Of a stretch of DNA of 64,000 bases, positions 1 to 8,245 are shown piece by piece. A program made the position numbers and the translations under genes. The first letter of the stretch is position 1, and every line of letters begins with the position of its first letter. A model generated the notes under the pieces. That model saw only the letters and a program-made list of their open reading frames with translations. It was not told the origin of the DNA and made no database searches. Source of the DNA: Kineosporia rhizophila (lineage in GTDB: Bacteria; Actinomycetota; Actinomycetes; Actinomycetales; Kineosporiaceae); contig NZ_JAJSOH010000031.1 of NCBI RefSeq assembly GCF_021277265.1, positions 1 through 64,000 on the forward strand, in the 5' to 3' direction.

Positions 1-512
1 CTGACGGGGAGGCTGGGTAACAGCCCCGCCGGCCGGGCCGCGCCGCGCGAGGCGAGCCGGTCGCGCAGGCGGGCCGCCTCGGCCGCGTTCAGGCCGGGGA
101 TCCGGGCATCGGTACCGGCCGAGGCGGTGTGCAGCTGGACGTGCGCCACATCGAACATCCGATCGATCGGGCCGGCCTCCACGTCGACGAACTGCATCCG
201 CCCGTAGGGCACCACCACCAGGACCCGGAACATCACGCCGTGCCGGATCAGCAGGTCGTCGGCCCGTTCGGCATAACCCCAGGCCCGGACCTGACGGCCG
301 ATCAGCCACCACTCCCAGACCCAGGTGAGCAGCAGAACCACGACGCCGATCCAGAGCCAGGGGGTGAAGAACACCGCCAGCGCCGCGAAGGCGGCCGCGC
401 CCAGCAGGTTCAGCAGGGTCGTGATGAGCCGTCTGACTTTGGCCAGCCCTGGCGATATCGGCGTCCAGGTGACACCGTCCGCATCGAAAACGTCGCCCAG
501 AGTCCCGCCCAT
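1..512 (-). CDS. Bacterial PH-domain membrane protein (partial)
   Basis: The gene starts at ATG 512 and runs off the left edge, leaving 170 codons. After about 25 residues there are two closely spaced hydrophobic segments (about residues 28-66, rich in Leu, Val and Trp). A bacterial PH domain (DUF304/YdbS type) follows. Its hallmarks are a conserved VVPYGRMQFVDVEAGPIDR segment near residue 105 and the following strand ending in LHTAS, then a Leu/Arg-rich helix. Proteins of this family are small membrane proteins of poorly known role. It is divergent from the NuoD-type gene, with 122 bp between starts. Family assignment is firm; function is unknown. The C-terminus is not visible. Confidence 0.8.
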   Translation of the reverse strand, partial: MGGTLGDVFDADGVTWTPISPGLAKVRRLITTLLNLLGAAAFAALAVFFTPWLWIGVVVLLLTWVWEWWLIGRQVRAWGYAERADDLLIRHGVMFRVLVVVPYGRMQFVDVEAGPIDRMFDVAHVQLHTASAGTDARIPGLNAAEAARLRDRLASRGAARPAGLLPSLPV

Positions 513-634
513 AGCCCGCAGGATGTCACACCGGTCCCGCCGCTCCTATAGGTCACCTCTGGGCGGTGATGCACCGATTCGCCGGGTGCCCGAATCCCCC
601 GCCCCCGTGCGACGCGCGTGACAGACTCAGGCCC

Positions 635-1807
635 GTGACGGAGCCGGCAAGCCCTCGTGCCCTGACCGTGGCCCTCGGCTCCGAGGGCCTGGCCGCCTCC
701 GACATGGTGCTCAACATCGGCCCCCAGCACCCGGCCACCCACGGCGTGCTCCGGCTGCGGATCGTCCTGGACGGCGAGCGGGTGGTCAGCGCCGAGCCGA
801 TCGTCGGCTACATGCACCGCGGCGCCGAGAAGCTGTTCGAGGTGCGCGACTACCGCCAGATCATCGTGCTGGCCAACCGGCACGACTGGCTCTCGGCCTT
901 CGCCAACGAGCTCGGCGTGGTGCTGGCCGCCGAGCAGTTGCTGGGCATGGAGGTGCCCGAGCGCGCGGTCTGGGCCCGCACCCTGCTGGCCGAGCTCAAC
1001 CGGATCCTGAACCACCTGATGTTCCTCGGCTCCTACCCGCTGGAGCTGGGCGCGATCACCCCGGTCTTCTACTCCTTCACCGAGCGGGAAGAGCTGCAGG
1101 CGGTGATGGAGGAGATCTCCGGCGGCCGGATGCACTACATGTTCAACCGGGTGGGCGGGCTGAAGGAGGACCTGCCGGCCGGCTGGCTGACCCGGGTGCT
1201 GAAGGCGGTGGCGGCCGTACGGCGCCGGCTGCCGCGGCTGGAAGGGCTGATCGTCGGCAACGAGATCCTGCAGGCCCGGACCCGCGGGGTCGGGGTGCTG
1301 GACCGGCAGACCGCGGCGGCCTACGGGGTCAGCGGGCCGGTCGCCCGGGCCAGTGGGCTGGACCTGGACCTGCGTCGCGACGAGCCCTACCTGGCCTACG
1401 GCGAGCTGTTCGCCCCGGGCGGTCCGGGCCGGGTGGTCACTCGCACCGAGGGCGACTGCCTGGCCCGGTTCCAGGTGCTGCTCGAGCAGGTGCACGTCAG
1501 CCTCGACCTGGCCGAGGCCTGCGTGGACCGGCTGCGCTCGCTGCCGCCCGGCCCGATCAACGTGAAACTGCCCAAGGTGCTGCGGGTCCCGGAGGGGCAC
1601 GTCTACCGCTGGACGGAGAACCCGCTCGGCCTGAACGGGTACTACCTGGTCTCCAAGGGCGACAAGGTGCCCTGGCGGCTGAAGCTGCGCTCCGCCTCGT
1701 TCAGCAACGTCCAGGTGCTCACCGAACTGCTGCCCGGGACCCTGTTGGCCGACCTGGTCGCGATCCTGGGGTCGACCTTCTTCGTGGTCGGCGACGTAGA
1801 CAAGTAA
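635..1807 (+). CDS. nuoD: Orphan NuoD-type NADH-quinone oxidoreductase subunit D
   Basis: This 390-residue protein is the 49-kDa-type subunit that helps form the quinone site of complex I. Visible hallmarks are GPQHPATHGVLRL near the N-terminus (with the quinone-site His), GYMHRGAEKLFE, GGRMHYMFNRVGG, and the C-terminal GLNGYYLVS and ASFSNVQ segments. GTG 635 is chosen because homology begins soon after it; an in-frame ATG at 566 would add 23 unlike residues. The C-terminal pattern ending FFVVGDVDK differs from the usual GEVDR of the main nuo-operon subunit and resembles the second NuoD found in other actinomycetes. No other nuo gene lies in the window. It may work in an alternative, NADH-module-free complex encoded elsewhere (inference). 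Confidence 0.85.
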   Translation: MTEPASPRALTVALGSEGLAASDMVLNIGPQHPATHGVLRLRIVLDGERVVSAEPIVGYMHRGAEKLFEVRDYRQIIVLANRHDWLSAFANELGVVLAAEQLLGMEVPERAVWARTLLAELNRILNHLMFLGSYPLELGAITPVFYSFTEREELQAVMEEISGGRMHYMFNRVGGLKEDLPAGWLTRVLKAVAAVRRRLPRLEGLIVGNEILQARTRGVGVLDRQTAAAYGVSGPVARASGLDLDLRRDEPYLAYGELFAPGGPGRVVTRTEGDCLARFQVLLEQVHVSLDLAEACVDRLRSLPPGPINVKLPKVLRVPEGHVYRWTENPLGLNGYYLVSKGDKVPWRLKLRSASFSNVQVLTELLPGTLLADLVAILGSTFFVVGDVDK

Positions 1808-1873
1808 ACCGAACTGAAGACGCTGGTGAGCCTCCGTAGAGACCGAAGGCTCACCAGCGTCTTCAGTTCGGTT
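1807..1873. terminator. Bidirectional terminator hairpin between convergent genes
   Basis: Perfect 27-bp arms (1807-1833 and 1847-1873) enclose a 13-nt loop. The TAA stops of both convergent genes (1805-1807 and 1872-1874) sit in or on the stem, so one element can end both transcripts. The outer stem reads ACCGAACTGAAGACG, a sequence partly shared with other terminators in the window. Confidence 0.85.
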
Positions 1874-3050
1874 ATTTACTGCACTTGATCGTGGTCAGAC
1901 CGTCACCGGCGTTCCGCGCGGTGTTGTTGCAGCGCACCACGTTTCCACTGTGCCGCTTGGTCACGTTGATCGCGTAACCGTCACCGCGCACCGTGGACTT
2001 GTTGGCGCTGAACAAATTCCGCCAGCCCCAGCCGTCCAGGATCTCGATCACCTTGTAGCCGTCGGCCCGTGAGTCGACCCCGGTGTTGCCCGAGATCAGC
2101 CAGCCGTTGCCCTTCACGTCCACCCAGCTGTCGCCCTCGGTCATCGTCGAGCCGTCGAAGGTGTTGCCGTTGAGCACCCCACCCGAGGTGCCCTCCTTGA
2201 TGTCGACCGACTCGGAGGTGGTGTCGGAGATCCGGTTGTTCAGGATGAAGTTGTTGTTGCTGGGATCGGGCTTGCAGTCGGTGTATTCGCACCAGTTACT
2301 CTCGGCGGTACCGATGTAGACGCCCTCGCCGTATTTCGGCTTCCGATTGCCGGTGTCCCGGATGGTCAGGCCCCGCACCACGTTTCCGGAACTACCGGTG
2401 CGCAGGTGCACCGCCTCGTCACCGATCCGCTCGACCAGCAGGTTCTGCAGGGCGATACCCCGGCCGGCGTCGACCATCACGCCCTTCTGGCCGTTGCGCA
2501 CCGTGAAACCGTCTACGCGCCAGTGGGTCGCGCCGTCGAAGTGCAGCGCGTAGCCACCCTTGATCGCACCGGCGTCGAGCACCGCGTTCCGCGAGCCGCA
2601 CAGGTAGATCGGCTTGGCGGCGGAACCGTCCCGGGTGGTCTTGAACTCGCCGGTGTAGATGCCGTCCGCGATCCGGATCGAGGCGCCGGGACGCGCGTCT
2701 TCCAGGGCCTGCTCCAGTTCGTCGGCGGTAGCCACCTGAACCGTGGGCTTGGGGCACTTGAAGGCCGCCACCGGTGGCTTCTTCCACTTGGTGAGGGCGG
2801 GCAACCGGGCTCCGGCCGCCGCGGCGCCGACCTCACCCAGTTCCTCGTACTCGGTGGAATCGTCCTGGCCGGAACCACTGTCGGTCGGCGTGGGGGTGGG
2901 CTGGACCGTGACGACCGGGGCCGCGACGGTCTGGTCGGGCGTTGCCTGATCCTGGTCGTCGCCCTGGCCGACCGCCCAGCCGGCTCCGAAGGTGACCAGC
3001 ATGCCCAGGGCGGCCGCGGCCATCAGGGGACGATTGGTGGGCGCCATCAC
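1872..3050 (-). CDS. Exported right-handed beta-helix protein, polysaccharide-lyase-like
   Basis: A 392-residue protein with an N-terminal hydrophobic segment (about residues 8-28, signal peptide or anchor), a Pro/Thr/Ser-rich spacer to about residue 90, then a parallel beta-helix. The first helix turns contain an ELEQALEDARPGASIRIADG segment, the classic entry of polysaccharide lyase 6-like folds, and later SVDIKEGTSGG and repeated Asn-ladder turns. Six or more Cys in the domain suggest disulfides. The ATG overlaps the stop of the upstream beta-helix gene by 4 bp (ATGA), so the two are translationally coupled. The likely substrate is the polymer made by the glycosyltransferase upstream, which it might cleave or epimerise (inference). 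No catalytic residues can be assigned with confidence. Confidence 0.75.
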   Translation of the reverse strand: MMAPTNRPLMAAAALGMLVTFGAGWAVGQGDDQDQATPDQTVAAPVVTVQPTPTPTDSGSGQDDSTEYEELGEVGAAAAGARLPALTKWKKPPVAAFKCPKPTVQVATADELEQALEDARPGASIRIADGIYTGEFKTTRDGSAAKPIYLCGSRNAVLDAGAIKGGYALHFDGATHWRVDGFTVRNGQKGVMVDAGRGIALQNLLVERIGDEAVHLRTGSSGNVVRGLTIRDTGNRKPKYGEGVYIGTAESNWCEYTDCKPDPSNNNFILNNRISDTTSESVDIKEGTSGGVLNGNTFDGSTMTEGDSWVDVKGNGWLISGNTGVDSRADGYKVIEILDGWGWRNLFSANKSTVRGDGYAINVTKRHSGNVVRCNNTARNAGDGLTTIKCSK

Positions 3051-5284
3051 CGGCCCACCACCCGACGTCGGCGCGGAGGTTCGGGGTTCTGTCGAGACTC
3101 GGCGATGGCCAGGTCGATCATGGTGTGACCGGCCGCCGGGGTGAGCTCACCGGGCTGCTCCTCGTTGGGCCGACGCGGCCGGGAGACCGGCTGATGCCAC
3201 TCGGCGGCCACCGGCGGCTCGGGCTCGGCGTATCCCGGGTGATCACCGAAACCGTTGGTCTGGCGGGTCTGGTTGCGACGCGGCTGCAGGGTGGGAACCG
3301 TACGGCGGGGCGCGGCGTGGTCGTCGGCCGGACGCACCTGCGGGGTGGCCCGGGTCGGCAGCGAGACCTTGGCCGGCGCGTTCACCCGCGTGGTCCTCAC
3401 CGGTCGCGGATGTGGCTGCGGCCCGGCCGGTTCGGGCGGGTTCTCGTTGGTGTGCACCGGATTCTCCCGTTCCTGGGGGGATCCCGCGATCGGCTTGCGC
3501 GGCCCACCCCTGACCAACAGTGGATCAGCCGGGTAGGGGGTACGGGTACCGCCACGCCGGGGACGGCTCATCGAGAGCAGAAGCACGCCCACGCCGATCC
3601 AGACCATCGTGAGCGGATGCAGAAGAATGCCCAGGAGCGAGTCTTTCGTGACCGTCCGGGACCAGCCGGAGTCGTCGGTGCCGAGCAGTTCGGGCTGATC
3701 GCCGGAGACCCGCACGGTGTCGATCGCCGAGGTGCCCGACCCGCGCAGCTGGTTGCCGTCGGCCACGCTGCCGGCCACCGCCCCGACGAAGGTGAACGCG
3801 TGCAGGGTGACGCCGGAGGTGGAGTTGTCCCGCAGCTTCGCCACCGCGTCCCGCACGTGCACCCCGGTGGCCGCGCCGATCACGTTGTTCGAGGTGAGCT
3901 CGACGGTCGAGTCGTCGCGCACCTGGATGCCGTTGACCAGCGAGTCCTTCACCGTGTTGCTGTTCAGCTGCACGTCCTGGGCCGCGTCGGAGACCACGAT
4001 GCCCGAGTGCCCGCCGGAGACGGTGTTGCCCAGCACGGTGAGCGCGGCGCCGCCGGCCACGTGCACCCCGATCCGCCCGTTGTCGCTGCTCTTGCTCGTG
4101 CTCAACACGTTGTTGCCGAACGGACGGGTGGAGGCGCCACTGGGTGAGGGCCCGTCGGCCAGCGGGCTGCCGGTGATCACCACGCCGTCGCGGCCGTTGC
4201 GGCGCACGTCCAGCCGGGTCATCACGGTGCCCTCGACGTTGCGGTTGATCACCACCCCGTCCAGGGCCGACTCCTGCACGGTGACCCCGGTGATCGTGGC
4301 CGCGTCCACGTTGCGGTGCAGCACCAGCCCGTCGACCAGGCTCTTGCTGATCACCGTGTCGCTCACCTGGGGGCCCGAGGAGCCGGAGATGAACAGCCCG
4401 AACGCGTTCCCGGTCATGCTGGAGTCGCGGATCGAGGAGGCGTACGAGCCGGACTCGTCCAGCAGGGTGGCCGGCAGCTTGCCCGCGGGCAGGACGTCGG
4501 TGTGGCTGGCCGCCCGCTTCGCCACCGGCTCGTCGGTCACGCCGGTGGCCGCGCTGCCGGTCAGGCCGGTGGTGGGCAGGGTGCTGGCCGAGACCACGGC
4601 GACCCCGCCGGTGCGACCGCTCCAGAACCCGAGCCGGCCAAACTTGCTGTTGGTCACCACCATCTGGCCGCTGGCCCGCACGTAGGCCCGGCCGTCGGAA
4701 AGCTTCAGGTCGGGCTTGCCCTGGGTCTCGTCCCAGCTGGAGATCGAGATCGGTGCGGTGGCGGTACCGTTCAGCCGGATCCGCCCGCCCTCGGTCACGA
4801 TCGAGGTGAAACCCTCCGGCCCGGAAGACATCCGGAGCTTGAGCGGGCGGCGCGGGCTGATCGACAGCGTCGCCCCCGGGCCGACCAGGATGTGCTCACG
4901 CAGCAGGAACGAGCCGTCGGCCTGCGGCACCAGGTTCTCGGCGGACAACTGCCGCAGGTCGTCCCAGCTGTAGGGCTTACGGCGGGCGGTCAGCACCAGC
5001 GTCATCTGCCCGTCGGGCTGGGCCCGGTACGGCTTGGTCAGCTTCTGCTTCAGCAGGGCGCGGGTGACCCGCCGGTCCTCGTCGGCCACCAGTTCGGCCT
5101 GGCGCTGCGGGGCCACCCGGGCCGCCTTCGAGGCCTGGGCGGGCTCGGTCTTGGGATCGGCCGCGAGCGGCTGGGCAATGACCCCGGAAACCCCTACTGC
5201 GGTGACCATTCCGGCCACCACGCCCAGCCCGGCGAGGACCGAGATCACCCGCCGGGGGGTGGTTCTGCGCAGGTCAGCGGACAT
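3047..5284 (-). CDS. Membrane-anchored beta-helix (NosD/PbH1-type) protein
   Basis: A 745-residue protein. It has an N-terminal signal anchor (about residues 12-35), an extracellular part with a beta-sandwich-like start (a LGFWSGRTGGVAVVS segment near residue 220), and some 8-10 PbH1 beta-helix turns with repeated GI/DGVVI and N-T/S motifs (about 280-540). A second membrane segment follows near 565-583, then a 160-residue basic, Pro-rich cytoplasmic tail. The fold is shared with alginate epimerases and lyases, but no family-specific catalytic motif was recognised. Its ATG lies 11 bp inside the end of the glycosyltransferase gene and its stop overlaps the next gene, so it is the middle gene of a three-gene operon. 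It probably works on or exports the nascent polysaccharide (inference). Confidence 0.7.
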   Translation of the reverse strand: MSADLRRTTPRRVISVLAGLGVVAGMVTAVGVSGVIAQPLAADPKTEPAQASKAARVAPQRQAELVADEDRRVTRALLKQKLTKPYRAQPDGQMTLVLTARRKPYSWDDLRQLSAENLVPQADGSFLLREHILVGPGATLSISPRRPLKLRMSSGPEGFTSIVTEGGRIRLNGTATAPISISSWDETQGKPDLKLSDGRAYVRASGQMVVTNSKFGRLGFWSGRTGGVAVVSASTLPTTGLTGSAATGVTDEPVAKRAASHTDVLPAGKLPATLLDESGSYASSIRDSSMTGNAFGLFISGSSGPQVSDTVISKSLVDGLVLHRNVDAATITGVTVQESALDGVVINRNVEGTVMTRLDVRRNGRDGVVITGSPLADGPSPSGASTRPFGNNVLSTSKSSDNGRIGVHVAGGAALTVLGNTVSGGHSGIVVSDAAQDVQLNSNTVKDSLVNGIQVRDDSTVELTSNNVIGAATGVHVRDAVAKLRDNSTSGVTLHAFTFVGAVAGSVADGNQLRGSGTSAIDTVRVSGDQPELLGTDDSGWSRTVTKDSLLGILLHPLTMVWIGVGVLLLSMSRPRRGGTRTPYPADPLLVRGGPRKPIAGSPQERENPVHTNENPPEPAGPQPHPRPVRTTRVNAPAKVSLPTRATPQVRPADDHAAPRRTVPTLQPRRNQTRQTNGFGDHPGYAEPEPPVAAEWHQPVSRPRRPNEEQPGELTPAAGHTMIDLAIAESRQNPEPPRRRRVVGR

Positions 5285-6602
5285 CGAGGACCACCTCGCG
5301 CTCGTCCCGGTCGAGCCGCTCGCCGAGCGAGGCGTTGTCCTGCCCGTCGCCGCCGACCTGGTCGGCGTGCCGGGTCAGCCAGCCCTGCTTGTTCATCGTG
5401 ACGAACGCGTAGAGCTTGATCGGCAGCGAGATCATGATGACCACCAGGGTCACCACCGGCAGCAGGACGATGTCGGCCGGGTGCCGGCGCAGGTGCGAGA
5501 CACTGCGCACCAGGCGGCCGGCCATCAGCCAGCACAGCGCCAGCAGCACGCCGTTCCAGCCCGGCGCCATCCGGGAGAGCACCAGGTAGGTCAGGGCCAT
5601 CCCCATGGTCACCGGGGTGAGCAGGATCTGCAGCACGGTGATCTTGGAGACGAACGGCACGTCGCGCAGCCAGCCCTTCCACAGCGCGGTCAGGTAGCAG
5701 CGGTAGGAGTTGCGGCTCCAGCGCACCCGCTGCTTCACGAAGGCACTGAACGTGGCCGGGAACATCGAAAGGGCCTGCGCGCTGGACTGGAACACGGTCT
5801 TGTAGCCGGAGGCGAGCACCAGCCAGGTCAGCCGGCCGTCGTCACCGGCCACGCAGCGGCGGCCCAGGAAGAACTCGTGCTCCAGGTTCTCCAGCACCGG
5901 CAGCACCGCCGAGCGGCGGTAGGCCGCGGTGCGGCCGGACACGCAGATCACCCCGCCAGCCCGGCCCATCGCCGGCACGTAGTCGTAGTAGCGCAGGTCG
6001 ATGATCCAGTCGGCGATCACCCGCCAGAGGCTGGACCAGCGCCGGAACACCTTCTGCTGGGTGGCCACCGCCCCCACCGTCGGATCCTGGAAGGGCATCT
6101 GCACGGCGGCGAGAAGGCCCGGCTCCCAGGCGGTGTCGGAGTCGGCGAGAACCAGCACCTCGCCCCGGGCGGCGCGGATCCCGACCCCCAGGGCGGAGCG
6201 CTTGCCCCGGTGCTCGAACGGCAGTACCCGCAGGCGCGGGTCGTTCACCCGGTTGAGCAGCTCGATGCACTCGATGTCGGCCACGTCGGGCACCACGATC
6301 AGCTCCGACGGCCCCTGCGCCAGCCAGGTGGCCAGGCAGCGCCGGAGGATCTCGACGTCCTCGCGGAACGACGGCACCACCACGGACGTCGTGGTCACGT
6401 ACTGGTTGCTGACCGGCCGGTAGGCGCGGGAGAGCACCCAGCGGTAGATCCACAGGCTCCAGACGATCACCCCGGCCACCCCGAGCGGCATCCAGGCCCG
6501 GGCGTCCTGCACCGAGTCCCAGGGCACGAAGGCGTTGACGACGTCCAGGGGGTCGGACGCCACGGGCGCGGCTCCGAGCGCTGGCGTGACTGCGAGCAGC
6601 AA
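5274..6602 (-). CDS. Processive family-2 glycosyltransferase (polysaccharide synthase)
   Basis: This 442-residue membrane glycosyltransferase has an N-terminal TM (about residues 35-55), a GT2 catalytic domain, and three or more C-terminal TMs (about 310-425). Motifs in order are VPSFRE, the nucleotide-sugar DSD (about residue 153), SGRTAAYR, GDDGRLT (general-base region) and QRVRW. This is the set seen in hyaluronan, cellulose and chitin-type synthases. The TTG start at 6602 is supported by AGGAGAGG just upstream, spaced 2 nt from the TTG (5 nt from its AGGAG core); no better start is near. It heads an operon with two beta-helix proteins. No PilZ domain is fused. The polymer cannot be deduced; a hexose or hexuronate polymer is plausible. 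Confidence 0.82.
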   Translation of the reverse strand: MLLAVTPALGAAPVASDPLDVVNAFVPWDSVQDARAWMPLGVAGVIVWSLWIYRWVLSRAYRPVSNQYVTTTSVVVPSFREDVEILRRCLATWLAQGPSELIVVPDVADIECIELLNRVNDPRLRVLPFEHRGKRSALGVGIRAARGEVLVLADSDTAWEPGLLAAVQMPFQDPTVGAVATQQKVFRRWSSLWRVIADWIIDLRYYDYVPAMGRAGGVICVSGRTAAYRRSAVLPVLENLEHEFFLGRRCVAGDDGRLTWLVLASGYKTVFQSSAQALSMFPATFSAFVKQRVRWSRNSYRCYLTALWKGWLRDVPFVSKITVLQILLTPVTMGMALTYLVLSRMAPGWNGVLLALCWLMAGRLVRSVSHLRRHPADIVLLPVVTLVVIMISLPIKLYAFVTMNKQGWLTRHADQVGGDGQDNASLGERLDRDEREVVLDVR

Positions 6603-6815
6603 GACCTCTCCTGGGGCTAAGCGATCACGGTGTTAACGATCGGGTACCCAGGGTAGTTACGCGCGCGCGTGAGGAAGGCCGTACCGGCAGGAATGCCCGT
6701 TCGGCTGATGTTTGAGTCAACCTAGCGCCCAGGGGTTTTCCCACTGGTGAAGTCGCCCTGAAGATCAATAGCGTCCCGACCGTCACACCGGTCACCGCTG
6801 TCTCAGGGTGACGGC

Positions 6816-7292
6816 CTAGGAATCAGGCTTCTCGTCGTCGTCCGGAGGCACCCGGCACCAGCGTTGCACCACGAACCCGGCCACACTCAGCGCCGCGGCA
6901 GCCACCGCGGCCACCAGCGCGACCACGAAGCGGGTGAGCCGGTCACCGAGCAGATCGGGCAGCAGCACCAGCCCCTGGCTGAGGTACCAGCCCAGGATCA
7001 GCGCGCCGCCGTAGGCCGCGGCTTTGGCCAGCACCGCGGTACGGGCTGCCACGAGCGGGTCGATCGGGCGCCGCACGCCGGACCGGTCGGCCGGGGCGGT
7101 GCGCTGCCAGCGGCGCATCGGCAGACCGGCGGCGATCACCACCAGCACCAGCGCGACCGTGCCGAACACCGCGGTCCAGGGCAGCGGTGGGGCGGCGTGC
7201 CCCTGCCCGGTCCAGGTGTCCAGCAGCACCCAGCACACCGCCGTGGAGGCCAGGCCGATCAGCAGCGTGGTGCCGATCCGGGCGCCCTTCAT
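6816..7292 (-). CDS. DUF3180 family membrane protein
   Basis: A 158-residue protein with four predicted membrane segments (about residues 8-25, 38-58, 85-108, 117-140) and an acidic end. It matches the DUF3180 family, whose genes commonly follow the folate genes in actinomycetes. Its ATG overlaps the folBK stop by 4 bp (ATGA), making it the last gene of the folate operon. Function is unknown. The 213 bp downstream to the glycosyltransferase start hold that gene's ribosome site and presumably its promoter. Confidence 0.8.
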   Translation of the reverse strand: MKGARIGTTLLIGLASTAVCWVLLDTWTGQGHAAPPLPWTAVFGTVALVLVVIAAGLPMRRWQRTAPADRSGVRRPIDPLVAARTAVLAKAAAYGGALILGWYLSQGLVLLPDLLGDRLTRFVVALVAAVAAAALSVAGFVVQRWCRVPPDDDEKPDS

Positions 7293-8245
7293 GCCCAGTG
7301 CTCCAGCGACAGTTCCGGCCGGTGCCGCAGCGACAGCCGGTCGGGGGCCTGCTCCAGCAGGTCGACCACCTTCTCCGGGCCGGTCGCGGTGAGCAGCGTG
7401 GCCTCCGGATCGACAGCGTGCCAGGGCGCCAGCACGAACGCCCGCTCGTGGGCCCGCGGGTGCGGCAGGGTCAGCTTCTCGTCGTAGCTGCGCAGCTCGG
7501 CATAGCTGATCACGTCGATGTCCAGGGTGCGCGGGCCCCAGCGCTCGTGCCGCTCGCGGCCCTGCGCGGTCTCGATCCGGTTGGCCGCGGCCAGCACGTC
7601 GTGGGCGCTCAGCGTGGTCTCGGCCAGCACCACCGCGTTCAGGTAGTCGGGCTGTTCGGGCCCGCCCACCGGCTCGGTCTGGATCACCGGTGAGACCGCC
7701 CTTACCTCCAGGCCCTCGGTGGCGCGCAGCGCCTTCACCGCCTCCCGCAGGATCATCAGCCGATCGCCGAGGTTGGTGCCCAGCGCCAGCACCACCGGCA
7801 CCGCCTGCCCGGGGGCCCGCTCCAGCAGGATCGTGCGCTCACGGCGCACCGCCACCACCACGTCGGCGAACGACTCGGTGATCGGGGCCTGCGGCTTGTG
7901 CACGGCCACGTCGGCGGCGAACACCCCGGCCGGCTCCAGGCAGGCCAGCGCGATCCGCTCGGCCAGGGTCTCGATCAGGTCGACCGGCTCACCCCTCACG
8001 ATCTCGGCGACCGTCCCGGCCAGGACGCCGTAGTCGGCGGTCCGGCTCAGGTCGTCGGTGGCCGCAGCGGCGCTGACGTCGGTGTGCAGCACCACGTCGA
8101 CGGTGAAGTCCTGCCCCTCGCGCCGCTCGAACTCGAACACGCCGTGGTTGCCGCGCGCCGTCACCCCGAAGAGCCGGATCTGGTCCAGCAACCGCCCCGA
8201 GGCCGATGTCATCGGGCCGAAACCCAGTCCCGCGCTCGCACTCAC
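7289..8245 (-). CDS. folBK: Bifunctional dihydroneopterin aldolase / HPPK (FolB-FolK fusion)
   Basis: A 318-residue fusion. Residues about 10-130 are dihydroneopterin aldolase (RLFGVTARGNHGVFEFERR, with the conserved Glu). From about 140 on is 6-hydroxymethyl-7,8-dihydropterin pyrophosphokinase (LALGTNLGDR, VIQTEPVGGPEQPDYLNAV, GPRTLDIDVI). Together they convert dihydroneopterin to its pyrophosphorylated product for FolP. GTG 8245 is chosen because it overlaps the folP stop as GTGA; the next in-frame ATG is at 8212. In many actinomycetes folB and folK are separate adjacent genes; here no stop separates them. The downstream DUF3180 gene overlaps by 4 bp. Confidence 0.92.
   Translation of the reverse strand: MSASAGLGFGPMTSASGRLLDQIRLFGVTARGNHGVFEFERREGQDFTVDVVLHTDVSAAAATDDLSRTADYGVLAGTVAEIVRGEPVDLIETLAERIALACLEPAGVFAADVAVHKPQAPITESFADVVVAVRRERTILLERAPGQAVPVVLALGTNLGDRLMILREAVKALRATEGLEVRAVSPVIQTEPVGGPEQPDYLNAVVLAETTLSAHDVLAAANRIETAQGRERHERWGPRTLDIDVISYAELRSYDEKLTLPHPRAHERAFVLAPWHAVDPEATLLTATGPEKVVDLLEQAPDRLSLRHRPELSLEHWA

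Noticed and set aside
3047..5284. Assignment as AlgG mannuronan epimerase
   Set aside because: The fold is alike, but the AlgG catalytic signature was not found, and no other alginate gene is present.
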